A DNA stretch of 64,000 nt from CAVVUF01 sp963751425 (lineage in GTDB: Bacteria; Chloroflexota; Anaerolineae; Anaerolineales; UBA4823), in the NCBI GenBank assembly GCA_963751425.1, contig CAVVUF010000001.1:434001-498000 (forward strand), in the 5' to 3' direction. Each line of letters starts with the position of its first letter. Position 1 is the stretch's first letter. Under the pieces are notes generated by a model. It saw only the letters and a list, made by a program, of their open reading frames with translations. It had not been told where the DNA came from and ran no database searches. The translations under genes were made by a program, and so were the position numbers. This document shows positions 1 to 8,793 of this stretch, piece after piece.

Positions 1-816
1 CTGCGCAGCGGGCAGCGCCGGGTGAAGCTGCTGGTAGACCTCAAAAAAGTCCCCGAAGTCAACCAGCTCATCTATGATCCACTCCAGGGGCTGTCCATCG
101 GCGCAGCCGTATCCTGCGTGCGGCTGTGCAGCGACCCGGCTCTCAACGAGTACTATCCTGGTTTGTTGGAGGCTGTCTCGCTCATCGGCGGGACGCAGAT
201 CCAGTCGCGCGCCACGCTGGGCGGCAACCTGTGCAACGCCTCGCCTGCCGCTGACAGCCTCCCCGCCCTGATCGTGCATGCGGCGACCTGCCTCATCGCT
301 GGGCCGGCGGGCGACCGGCGCGTGAAGATCGAAGATTTCTGCACTGCCCCCGGGAAGACCGTTCTGCAGCGGGGAGAGCTGCTGGTCTCGCTGCTCCTGC
401 CGCCTCCCCAGCCGCACAGCGCGGCGGCTTACCTGCGCTTTACCCCGCGCAGTGAGATGGATATCGCTGTGGTCGGCGCCGCGGCTTCCCTGACCCTGAG
501 GGAAGATGGCGGCCGTGATCACGGTGGTCATGATTATGGCTTAAAGATCGAGTCAGCCCGCATCGCCCTGGGGGCCGTCGCCCCTACCCCCTTGTTTGTG
601 CCCGAAGCGGGAGAGTACCTCGTGGGCAAGCCCGCCTCCCCAGAATTTTTCGAAGAAGCTGCCCGCTTTGCCCAGGCTTCCGCCCGCCCGATCAGCGACC
701 TGCGCGGCACAAGCTCCTTCCGCAAGCATCTCTGCGCCGTGCTCGTGCGCCGCGCCCTCGCCCGTGCTTTCGAACGAGCGAATATCATTCCGAGCGAAGC
801 CAGGAATCCCAATTGA
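1..816 (+). CDS. FAD-binding subunit of a molybdenum hydroxylase (CoxM/XdhB-like), 5' end outside window
   Basis: The frame is open to the left edge, so the true start lies upstream; 271 residues are visible. The protein matches the FAD-binding medium subunit of the xanthine dehydrogenase/CO dehydrogenase superfamily, which passes electrons from the 2Fe-2S clusters to an acceptor. The family signature TLGGNLCNASPAAD lies about 75 residues into the visible part, and the CO_deh_flav C-terminal part follows (near RFTPRSEMDIAVVGAA). The 2Fe-2S and Mo subunits follow on the same strand, giving the M-S-L order. The last residues (IIPSEARNPN) are encoded by what looks like a dispersed intergenic repeat, so the native C-terminus may have been overwritten. 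The substrate cannot be told from this subunit. Confidence 0.9.
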   Translation: MRSGQRRVKLLVDLKKVPEVNQLIYDPLQGLSIGAAVSCVRLCSDPALNEYYPGLLEAVSLIGGTQIQSRATLGGNLCNASPAADSLPALIVHAATCLIAGPAGDRRVKIEDFCTAPGKTVLQRGELLVSLLLPPPQPHSAAAYLRFTPRSEMDIAVVGAAASLTLREDGGRDHGGHDYGLKIESARIALGAVAPTPLFVPEAGEYLVGKPASPEFFEEAARFAQASARPISDLRGTSSFRKHLCAVLVRRALARAFERANIIPSEARNPN

Positions 817-873
817 TATTCCCCTTCCCTGGTTATTCCCAAATAACCCGTGTTATCCGTGTTCATCCGTGAG
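786..873. repeat. Dispersed-repeat-like sequence and short tandem repeat between the first two operon genes
   Basis: Positions 786-809 contain a cattccgagcgaagc-type element that I recognise from intergenic DNA of unrelated genomes. Positions 847-873 hold about three imperfect copies of a 9-10 bp unit related to tccgtgttca. The first element supplies the last codons and the stop of the FAD subunit. I cannot check copy number elsewhere. Confidence 0.4.
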
Positions 874-899
874 CCTCATTCGACCATATCGGAGTCCCC

Positions 900-1388
900 A
901 TGACCATGAAAACCCTCGTCCACGCCACCCTCAACGGAAACCCAACCGCCTTCTCTTGTGAGCCCAGGCAGAGCCTGCTGGAAGTTTTACGCGAGGGGCT
1001 GGGCCTCACCGGCACGAAAATCGCCTGCAACAGCGGCAACTGCGGGGCTTGCACGGTGCTCCTGGATGGCTTACCGGTCAATGCCTGCCTGGTCCTGGCA
1101 GTCGAGATCGAAGGCAAGTCTGTAACCACCATCGAGGGCATCTCGTCCGACAGCAGGCGGCGCATCTTGCAAGAGAAATTCGTGGAACACACCGCTCTGC
1201 AGTGCGGTATCTGCACGCCCGGCTTCATCGTATCTGCCAGCGCGCTGCTCGACCGCCATCCCGACCCAACCGAAGAACAGATCAGGCGCTGGCTGGCAGG
1301 CAACCTGTGCCGCTGCACAGGATACGTGAATATCGTGCGTGCCGTACAGGACGCAGCTGTAAGCATATCAAAGGTTCAAAGATCTTAA
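900..1388 (+). CDS. 2Fe-2S subunit of the molybdenum hydroxylase (CoxS/XdhC-like)
   Basis: This is a 162-residue small iron-sulfur subunit that carries electrons from the Mo site to FAD. The N-terminal plant-type ferredoxin domain has the cluster motif CNSGNCGACTV near residues 42-52. The C-terminal helical domain carries the second cluster with LQCGICTPGF and NLCRCTGY. Length and cysteine spacing are normal for the family. A GGAG lies 5 bases before the ATG at 900; a second in-frame ATG at 906 is the alternative. The gene sits between the FAD subunit and the Mo subunit, with short gaps consistent with one transcript. Confidence 0.95.
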   Translation: MTMKTLVHATLNGNPTAFSCEPRQSLLEVLREGLGLTGTKIACNSGNCGACTVLLDGLPVNACLVLAVEIEGKSVTTIEGISSDSRRRILQEKFVEHTALQCGICTPGFIVSASALLDRHPDPTEEQIRRWLAGNLCRCTGYVNIVRAVQDAAVSISKVQRS

Positions 1389-1416
1389 CACGGTGAAGCT
1401 TTTCTAAGGAGCAGCC

Positions 1417-3654
1417 ATGCAAACAAATCCAACCCAGCCCTCCTTCCAGGTCCTCGGCAGCAGCCCAGTCCGCCCTGGCGATGCCGATAAAGCCAGCGGC
1501 CAGGCACTCTTCGGCGTGGATGTGCGCCTGCCCGGCATGCTCTACGGGGCGGTGCTGCGCAGCCCGCACGCCCATGCCCGCCTCATCTCCATCGATTCCA
1601 CCCAGGCACAAGCCCTGGAGGGCGTCAAAGCCGTCATCACGGCCGCGGACCTGCCGGAGCCTGTCTCCTCCCAGGGAGAGAACCGCTCGCTTAATTTGAA
1701 CACCCTGGCGCGCCACAAAGCCCTGTATTACGGACACGCCGTTGCCGCCGTGGCAGCCACCAGCGAGCAGATTGCCCTGGAGGCCCTGGAGCTGATCCGG
1801 GTGGAGTACGAAATTCTCCCGCCCGTCCTGGAGGTCGAGCAAGCCCTGCTGGCAGGCGCACCCCTCCTGCATGCCAGCCTGCAAGAAGATGAGAAAGCGC
1901 CGCCCACCAACCTGGCCAGCCAGATGAAGCTCCAGCGCGGCGATGTTCAGGCAGGCTTTGCCCAAGCGGCGATCATCGTCGAGAGGCAGTTCCACACCGC
2001 CACCGTCCACCAGGGCTACCTCGAGCCGCAGAACGCCACTGCCCTCTTTTCTGCCGGCGGTCAATTGACCATCTGGACCAGCACGCAGGGCTCCTTCTCA
2101 GCCCGTGACCAGGTGGCAGAGCTGCTGCAGATCTCACCGGTGAACGTGCGCGTGATCCCCATGGAGGTCGGCGGCGGTTTCGGCGGCAAGAACCGCGTTT
2201 ACCTGGAACCCCTGGCAGCCCTGCTCTCGCGCAAGAGCGGTCATCAGCCCGTCAAGCTGGTCATGAGCCACAGCGAGGTGCTCGCCGCCACCGGCCCCAC
2301 CTCCGCCGCCTCGCTGTGGGTCAAGGTAGGCGCTGACCGGGCGGGGCACATCACGGCTGCCCAGGCGCGCCTGGTCTACGCAGCCGGAGCCTTCCCCGGC
2401 TCGCCTGTGGGCACCGCTGCGCATGTACTCTTTGCCCCTTACCGCATCGATAACCTCCTGGTGGAAGGTTATGATGTGGTGGTGAACAAACCCTGGGCGG
2501 CTTCCTACCGTGCCCCAGGATGCGCCAACGCAGTCTTCACCTGCGAGAGCGTCATCGATGAGCTCAGCGAAAAGCTAGGCATCGACCCAATCGAATTCCG
2601 CCTGCGCAATGCTGTCCGGGAGGGCGACCTGCGGCCAGAAGGATTCCCGTATGACCGGATCGGCCTCATCGAGACATTAGAAGCCGCCCGGAACCATCCC
2701 CACTACACTGCCCCTCTCGCCGGTCCCCATCAAGGGCGCGGCGTGGCCTGCGGATTCTGGGGCAACGGCGGCGGGCGGTCGAGTGCCTCCGCCTGCCTGA
2801 ACGCGGATGGGACCGTCAACCTGGTGACGGGCTCGGTCGATCTCACCGGCACGCGCCTCACCCTGGCCATGCAGCTGGCCGAGGTGCTCGGCATACCGGT
2901 TTCGGAGATCAAGGGCAGCATGGGGGATACGGACTCGGTTGGGTTTGCCGATGGGAGCTGGGGCAGCCGCACCACCTTCAGCACCGGCCAGGCGGTCATC
3001 AAGTGTGGTCAAAACCTGGTCGCTCAGCTTTGCGAAAGGGCCGCAGATCTGTGGGGGCTGCCTCCCGAGCAAGTTGCGTTTACCAACGGGGTATTTTCAG
3101 CGGGTGAGCGCAAGTTGACCTTCAAGGAATTGGCTGGCGCCCTCGGCTGGGATGTGCCGGTGGTAGCTAGCGCGGCCGTCAACCCCGATATGGTCGGTCC
3201 CTCCTTTGCCACCCACATTGTCGATGTGGAGGTGGACCCTGAGACCGGGCAGGTCAGGCTGCTGCGCTACACCGCCGTGCAGGATACTGGCAAAGCTGTC
3301 CACCCGGCTTATGTGCGGGGACAGATCCAGGGGGCAGTCACACAGGGCATTGGCTGGGCGCTCAACGAAGAATATATCTACGATGAAGCCGGGCACCTGC
3401 TCAATGGCAGCTACCTGGATTACCGCGTGCCCACCTGCCCCGATGTCCCCAATATCGAGGCGGTCATCGTCGAAGTGCCCTCCCCCAGCCATCCCTTTGG
3501 CGTGCGCGGGGTCGGCGAGATGTCCATCGTCCCTCCGCCTGGGGCGATTGCCAACGCCATCCATGCCGCCCTGGGCATCCGGATGCCGGTCCTGCCCATG
3601 TCGCCCGGGCGCATCCTGGAAGCCTTATGGGAAAAGGAAGGGGAGCAGGGATGA
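1417..3654 (+). CDS. Molybdopterin-binding catalytic subunit of the hydroxylase (CoxL/XdhA-like)
   Basis: This is a 745-residue large subunit. It has an N-terminal aldehyde-oxidase/xanthine-dehydrogenase a/b hammerhead domain (to about residue 130), then the Mo-cofactor domains with GGGFGGK near 250, YRAPGCANAVF near 365, and the C-terminal GVRGVGEM containing the expected catalytic glutamate. The AYXCSFR loop that marks form I CO dehydrogenase is absent, so this is a general purine, aldehyde or aromatic hydroxylase rather than a proven CO dehydrogenase. An AGGAG sits about 7 bases before the ATG. The stop overlaps a downstream ATG (ATGA), which suggests that a fourth operon gene once followed. 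Confidence 0.92.
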   Translation: MQTNPTQPSFQVLGSSPVRPGDADKASGQALFGVDVRLPGMLYGAVLRSPHAHARLISIDSTQAQALEGVKAVITAADLPEPVSSQGENRSLNLNTLARHKALYYGHAVAAVAATSEQIALEALELIRVEYEILPPVLEVEQALLAGAPLLHASLQEDEKAPPTNLASQMKLQRGDVQAGFAQAAIIVERQFHTATVHQGYLEPQNATALFSAGGQLTIWTSTQGSFSARDQVAELLQISPVNVRVIPMEVGGGFGGKNRVYLEPLAALLSRKSGHQPVKLVMSHSEVLAATGPTSAASLWVKVGADRAGHITAAQARLVYAAGAFPGSPVGTAAHVLFAPYRIDNLLVEGYDVVVNKPWAASYRAPGCANAVFTCESVIDELSEKLGIDPIEFRLRNAVREGDLRPEGFPYDRIGLIETLEAARNHPHYTAPLAGPHQGRGVACGFWGNGGGRSSASACLNADGTVNLVTGSVDLTGTRLTLAMQLAEVLGIPVSEIKGSMGDTDSVGFADGSWGSRTTFSTGQAVIKCGQNLVAQLCERAADLWGLPPEQVAFTNGVFSAGERKLTFKELAGALGWDVPVVASAAVNPDMVGPSFATHIVDVEVDPETGQVRLLRYTAVQDTGKAVHPAYVRGQIQGAVTQGIGWALNEEYIYDEAGHLLNGSYLDYRVPTCPDVPNIEAVIVEVPSPSHPFGVRGVGEMSIVPPPGAIANAIHAALGIRMPVLPMSPGRILEALWEKEGEQG

Positions 3655-3686
3655 GCAAGCCTTTCAAGGTAATCCTTATGGTCTAG
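3651..3686 (+). pseudogene. Possible 5' stub of a fourth hydroxylase-operon gene
   Basis: An ATG overlaps the stop of the Mo subunit in the ATGA arrangement typical of translationally coupled genes. It opens only 11 codons (MSKPFKVILMV) before a stop. Beyond it the DNA belongs to a decayed opposite-strand gene. The simplest reading is that the next operon gene was cut off by rearrangement, but a chance ATG is possible. Confidence 0.25.
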
Positions 3687-3728
3687 GAGAAGCGTGCATA
3701 GGGATTGACCGAGGGTTTGTATTCCCTA

Positions 3729-4688
3729 TTATTCGATTGCACCGTGTTTTTCTAATAATTTAGCAGCGGCGATCTTCTTATTTCGACGAGCGAGATGAAG
3801 CGGTGTTTCACCCTGGTCATCCCTGATCGTAAAATCTGCACGTGGTTAACGGGATCCTCATTACTTCCAGAAAACCCGCTGAAGCTGCATAATGTAACGC
3901 AGTTCTCCCTTTCGGACCAACCTCATTCACCGGTGCGTGATGCTCCAGGAGCAATGAAATTTTCTCTGGATGCACTCCTTTATCTCCCCGGCATAGATAA
4001 ATGAGCGGAGAAAATCCGTTTTTGCCATTTGATGGCGGATGCACCATGATCCAGGAGGAGCGCAAGATGTCGGGATCATAGGTATTGAAAAAGTAATACC
4101 CCGCACCCGGAACCTGTGCGTGATGCTTCACCAGAAGATCGACGACAATCTTTCGACAAGCTTTGGCTGCCAGGCTCAGCAGTTGGGTGCTGTCGGGGGC
4201 ACCACCGCCTCATGATCAAGTAGAAATTCGAGCATCTCCATATTCCCCCCCACGACGGCAAAGCTAAGGAGTGGAACATAATAAGTATGATCTTGCGGGT
4301 CTTCGGCCTGAATGAGCGAACGGTCGGTGGCTAACTCCTGTGATACTTGTTCGATATCTCCTAAGAAAGCTGCTCGAAAGATATCGTTTTGGGTGCCTAG
4401 CGAACGAAGGTATTCGGCAACCTCCGTTTGCTTGTAGAAAATAGCGGCACAATATGGAGTAAGCTGGACAAAACTTTCATGGTTATAACAACCCGTTGCA
4501 TTAATATCCGCACCCTGTTCTACCAGCCATTGAACGAGCGGGAATTTTCCCGCGTGCTGCTTCCCATATAAAGGTTCGGAAAACGTCCAGGTTTATGCAG
4601 GAAATCAGGATGGGTCGAAAGCAAAGGACGTGAGTTCATCAATATCCCCCTGGATGGCTAGCTCCAAATACTTCGTCACCAAGTGCTT
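3729..4688 (-). pseudogene. Decayed ankyrin-repeat protein
   Basis: No single frame is open, but joining three minus-strand frames gives a continuous ankyrin-repeat protein. Visible pieces in order: VTKYLELAIQGDIDELTS (near 4680), PLVQWLVEQGADINATG (near 4540), GNMEMLEFLLDHEAVV (near 4230), LLSLAAKACRKIVVDLLVKH (near 4160), GRTALHYAASAGFLEVM (near 3880) and DDQGETPLHLARRNKK (near 3780), ending at the stop 3729-3731. Frame changes lie near 4600, near a C/G run at about 4195, and near 3840. The first piece is fused in frame to the peptidase E remnant upstream. Ankyrin repeats bind protein partners; no partner can be named here. Confidence 0.8.
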
Positions 4689-5102
4689 TACCAAAAACCC
4701 GGCGACATTACGCCAACCCAGACTGTGTCGGTCAGCGAAGGCAGCAAATCGACCAGTCCGAACTACCGCATCCAGTGGCACAAATACGTCGCATCGCCAC
4801 CGTCGACCAAGAGCACGTCGGTCTTCCGAAATCCACGGGACCCAGCGTTCTGCGCCGATGGTGGGCAATGCGGTAAGTTCGATGACACCGAGCGACGCCC
4901 AGCCCAGGCCGGACAGGTACCGGAACTCGGGTTCGGCGGCTATGAAGCCTCGCACCGAAGCTGGACCGCACATCGGGTGACCCCATTGTGCGGTCGGGAT
5001 GCAGAGGGCGTGGCACTCCGCGATTGGCTTACCCAGCAGGTCGACCAGCGCATCGTGGATGCTAGCGTTTGTGACACCTCCGGAAGTGAGAAGAAGTTTC
5101 AT
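4689..5102 (-). pseudogene. Broken peptidase E (Asp-dipeptidase, class I glutamine amidotransferase fold)
   Basis: The start MKLLLTSGGVTNASIHDALV and the following LCIPTA match peptidase E-like S51 serine peptidases, which cleave after N-terminal Asp. At about 4830 the frame changes: the family sequence DVLLVDGGDATYLCHWMR continues in another frame, meets a stop, then resumes as GLVDLLPSLTDTVWVGV. The GxSAGS nucleophile motif expected next is missing, and the ORF runs instead into the start of the ankyrin remnant. The gene is therefore non-functional as written. It starts 51 bases downstream of the attC-like element. Confidence 0.75.
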
Positions 5103-5152
5103 GATGGCACTTCTTTATTTCTCTCAGAAATTCTTTCTTTGCTATGTCTGCC

Positions 5153-5282
5153 GCCTAACGGTTTGCGTTACCTGCGCTGGGGCGGGGACGGCGAAGCCGT
5201 CCAACCAGAAAAATGACAAGGCGTAGAAAAATGCTTGGGATGTGCGCAGAATCCCCAGCGTCAGGTGCACGCTGTGTTGGGC
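5153..5282. other. attC-like recombination site (integron cassette 59-base element)
   Basis: The 130-bp element is bounded by GCCTAAC at 5153-5159 and GTTGGGC at 5276-5282, which fit the RYYYAAC and GTTRRRY core sites of attC. The two 25-base ends form an imperfect inverted repeat: the ACCTG blocks pair but are offset by one base, as expected for attC arms with an extrahelical base. A GGACGGC/GCCGTCC hairpin lies in the middle. Read on the minus strand, it begins 37 bases after the aldehyde dehydrogenase stop and ends 51 bases before the peptidase E start, which is the cassette arrangement. A further GCCCAAC at 7184-7190 could be the outer boundary. No integrase is in the window. Confidence 0.45.
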
Positions 5283-5319
5283 GGCTTGTTCGGAAACTCC
5301 CTGCGCCTCCACCTTTATT

Positions 5320-7078
5320 TTATGAAGTTTTTTTGATTTTCTTCATCGTCATGGCTTTCCAGATCAGGTTGAACATGTTGACCACGGAAGGATTGTAGTG
5401 GTAGCGCGCATCTTGGCGGAACCAGAAATAGTTGATTATATTGGCAAGAAACGGGTCCGCGATTGGGGCAAAATCCGAATATATTACAGATTTTTGCACA
5501 CGATCAAACATGAATGGGTTGTTGACAAACCCAATACCAGACTGTACATCATAAATATCACTTCCCGGATACGCTCCCCAGGGTGTGGCAATCATATAAT
5601 GCGCCAGGGCGCCCCAGTTATTGATCACAATCGAACCGTAGCGTAGATCTTCAATAGCCTGATTCACTGCCTTGGCGACCGCCGGGTCTTTCATGGATTT
5701 TGGGTGTACTACGATAGTGGCAACGAGTGTGCCCCACACCTTTTCGTTTGCGAATTTTACTGCCTTACCAACAAATTCAACCGCATCCTTAGCTTCCAAA
5801 GATGTTTCTGAATAGAGGCTCATAAAAGGTTCCTGCTTAAAACAGATGTCCTCCGCGTTTGTTGCATCTACATCTGGAATAAACGTCCAGGGCAAATGAC
5901 CTCCCCGCGGATTCCCCAACTGGAGAGCATCAGGATGCGCATCGATGAATTTCTGGTGAAGTTCAAACGAGCCCGGGTAATAGGCTTTTGTGGTTTTGAT
6001 CCCATCCAGAAAGTCGGCTATACCCTTGTTTATTTTTTCCCGGTTTTCCCAATTTTTCATTTGAATAATCAGTCTCGGAGTTAGGCAGTTATGACCAGAA
6101 TTTGCCACCAACCAGGAGCCCAACCGCGCCGAAATATTTTTTTCCTTCCTTCTCGCTCCATGGTCCCGGCACAACAATCACCGGAGAGATATTGCTCAAT
6201 TCAGCCGAAAAAGGCTTCGGAAGTTTCGGCTGTCGAGCCTGTTTGCGCTGTTGCCCTTCTGCGCCTGGACCAAACACAATTGCTTCAAAAGTGCGAGTTG
6301 CGCCGGTCATATGTAAACTGTCCACAGAGGGATGATTGCACAGGTATGTTCCTTCCTGTGTTCCCCCGTACAGAATTTGTAGGAAACCGGCTTCAATCAA
6401 AGAACGAAACCCTTCTTCGTAAAACGGTCCTAGGTATTCATTCACAGGGTTCATCTTCAGGGCAACCACCTGCCCTTCTATAAACATCTTGTGCATGAAA
6501 TCTCCGGACACTAACGCACCGATGTTCCCTGCGCCAAGCACAACACAAACCTGTCCTTTTCGATCTTTGCTCTGATAATAAGATGCCTGCGGAATGCTGC
6601 CATCTTGTAAAGAAACGGATGGATCCATCCAGACTTCGGCGCGCATTCCCGGTAATGCAAAAGCTTCCTTCCAGTCATAGGGAACGACTTGGGCGACAAC
6701 CTGCCCGTTTGCACGCGTCGATACCTTTCCTGGAATTTTCGGTTTCCCATATTGAAGAATATCCTGGAAAGCTTTCCGTAAAAAGCGAATGTACCGATAA
6801 ATCACGGTAATGCTATACCAATCTACCGCCGCCCCGTAGGATTCTTGTTGATTCTCCTTGGCTGCCATGCTTGCGGCAAGCCAACGTTCTTCAACTCCTG
6901 GTATATCCTGTTTTATCTGGTGTAGTAATGCAATTCGCCCAGGGATATCCATTGTTGCCCAAACGTCTTTGTGAGCGGTTAGAACAGCAAGTGCCTGATC
7001 CATTTCCGCTTGAGAACTTGGTTGAATGGTTTTACCAACCGATGCGCTAATTTCTTTGGATGAATTGTTTGGGGTCAT
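5320..7078 (-). pseudogene. Aldehyde dehydrogenase family protein, frame interrupted
   Basis: Two overlapping frames, 7078-6089 and about 6130-5320, together make one NAD(P)-dependent aldehyde dehydrogenase of roughly 580 residues. The first holds the Rossmann part (VCVVLGAGNIGALV), a TGA segment (SLHMTGATRTFEAI) and the AELSNISPVIV stretch with the catalytic-base Glu. The second holds the likely nucleophile in ANSGHNCLTPR and the C-terminal NNWGALAHYM and TPWGAYPG motifs. The frame changes near 6115, at or just after an A7 run, and one base would restore it. It could be a sequencing error or true decay, given the broken neighbours. It is longer than usual ALDHs (about 480-500 residues). Confidence 0.8.
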
Positions 7079-7330
7079 GTGAATTCACCTAATCTACATC
7101 GGATACTACACGGATAAATGACGGTTCGTATAAGAACACATCACCAAAGAACTTGTTGTCAGTATTTTACTACTTGCCCTGCCGCCCAACAATATATATA
7201 CGGAAAATTTCTATATAAATAGCCGATTAGATTTTATATACAGAATTATCCTATACTTTTTTGATGAGGTACAAGTGTTCTAAGGTTTTTACTGTCCATA
7301 GATAAATAAAATCATTAATTGATACTATTA

Positions 7331-8581
7331 TCAGTCCACCAGTGCCGAATACGCCAGCACCCGGAAATCGATATCGGGTACCTCAAAAGACATCATCGCC
7401 TGGCACATAAACACGCCCACCAATTCTTCTTTCGGATCGACCCAATAATAAGTCTTGGCTGCGCCGCCCCAGCCGAACTCACCTACCGATCCGGGGATTT
7501 GCGCTTCAGCGACATTCAGCAGCACGCGTGACCCCAACCCAAAGCCATATCCATGGGCGGGCATCCCACCGATCTCATAGGGCAGCAGGCTGGCAGGCAG
7601 GTGGTTACTGTGCATCAGCTCCAGCGTCTTGCGGCTCAAGAGGCGCACGCCATCCAGCTCACCCCCCTGCAGCAGCATCTGGGCAAAGCGCAGGTAGTCC
7701 CAGGCAGTGGAGAACAGGCCGTATCCGCCGCGGGCATAGCTCTCTTGGTCAGACGGATGAGTCTTGGAGACATCCAGGCGTTCATTGACGCCGTTCTGCC
7801 AGGCCATCCACAGGCTGATCACGTGCGTGGTAGCCAGCCCGATATCCGGCAGCCCATACACCGCCGCCAGGCGCCTCTGTTTTTCGGGAGGGACATAGAA
7901 ACCAGTATCAAGCATGCCCAAAGGTCCAAAGAACCGCTCCTGCAGGAACTGCCCCAGGGGCTGTTCTGCCAGGATTTCGATCAGGGCGGCTGCCACATCG
8001 ATCCCCAGGCTGTATTGAAAGCGCGTGCCGGGCTGGTAGGCCAGCGGCAGGTGGGCCAGCTCCTCAACAAACCGCTGCAGGCTCAAGCCAGCCTCGTGCA
8101 TGATGACATTCTGGCGGTACAGCTCGCTGACCGGTGAGTCCGCCAGGAAGTGATAGGTCAGGCCGGAGGTGTGCGTAAGCAAATCTCGCACCGTCACCGG
8201 CCGGCGCAGCTCAACCAGCTTGGTCCCGCCCGCCCCATCGCTCTCCAACACCTTCACCGACCCAAACCCGGGGATGAAGCGGGCGATCGGGTCCGTGAGC
8301 CGGAAGAGACCACGCTCGTAGAGCGTCATCAAGGCCGTGCAAATCACCGGCTTGGTCATCGAATAGATGCGGAAGATGGTATCCGCTTTCATCGGCTGGT
8401 GTACCTCGCGGTCTTGCCAGCCAACCTGCTCGAAATGCACCACTTTGCCCTGGCGCGCCAGCAGCGTGACAATGCCAGCGATCTTATTCTGATCCACATA
8501 CACCTGCATGGCAGGTTTGATCAAATCCAGGCGCTTGGCATCAAAGCCAACTTCCTTGGGCGTAGTTAAATTTTGATCCAT
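7331..8581 (-). CDS. Serine hydrolase of the beta-lactamase/class C PBP family (esterase-like)
   Basis: This 416-residue protein belongs to the beta-lactamase superfamily (PF00144), whose members act as esterases, D-aminopeptidases or PBP-like enzymes. The nucleophile motif is S-M-T-K at about residues 74-77 and the tyrosine motif YSL lies in TRFQYSLGIDV. A GWGGAAKTYYWVDP stretch stands where the third (KTG-like) motif is expected. No signal peptide is visible, so it is probably cytoplasmic. I chose ATG 8581 over the GTG two codons earlier because AGAGGTGATC precedes it as a ribosome-binding site. It is a single gene with AT-rich spacers on both sides. Confidence 0.88.
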   Translation of the reverse strand: MDQNLTTPKEVGFDAKRLDLIKPAMQVYVDQNKIAGIVTLLARQGKVVHFEQVGWQDREVHQPMKADTIFRIYSMTKPVICTALMTLYERGLFRLTDPIARFIPGFGSVKVLESDGAGGTKLVELRRPVTVRDLLTHTSGLTYHFLADSPVSELYRQNVIMHEAGLSLQRFVEELAHLPLAYQPGTRFQYSLGIDVAAALIEILAEQPLGQFLQERFFGPLGMLDTGFYVPPEKQRRLAAVYGLPDIGLATTHVISLWMAWQNGVNERLDVSKTHPSDQESYARGGYGLFSTAWDYLRFAQMLLQGGELDGVRLLSRKTLELMHSNHLPASLLPYEIGGMPAHGYGFGLGSRVLLNVAEAQIPGSVGEFGWGGAAKTYYWVDPKEELVGVFMCQAMMSFEVPDIDFRVLAYSALVD

Positions 8582-8777
8582 GATCACCTCTAGGTAAACG
8601 TCTCATCAGGGGAGAACTTATTGCCAATCTTGGTCTAAGGCTACGGATTAATCCTAGCACAAATATAAAAAGGGATACGTAGTTTGAAACACTAAAATGC
8701 TTATATCCTAAGTAAATTCCATGAACTTTATGTGAATCCATAATCGTAGTGAAAATCGACGTGTAGTTATTTTTCGG

Positions 8778-8783
8778 TTAAAA
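8778..8783 (+). promoter_or_regulatory. Possible -10 element for a leaderless transcript
   Basis: TAAAAT lies 10 bases before the GTG start at 8794, with no Shine-Dalgarno sequence between. This fits a leaderless or near-leaderless mRNA but is a weak match. Confidence 0.25.
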
Positions 8784-8793
8784 TAAAAACATT

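Noticed and set aside
1..3654. Aerobic form I CO dehydrogenase (coxMSL)
   Set aside because: Gene order fits, but the Mo subunit lacks the AYXCSFR active-site loop, so only the superfamily is claimed.
4683..5216. 177-codon plus-strand frame over the peptidase E remnant
   Set aside because: It is antisense to recognisable peptidase E sequence and has no homology-like motif.
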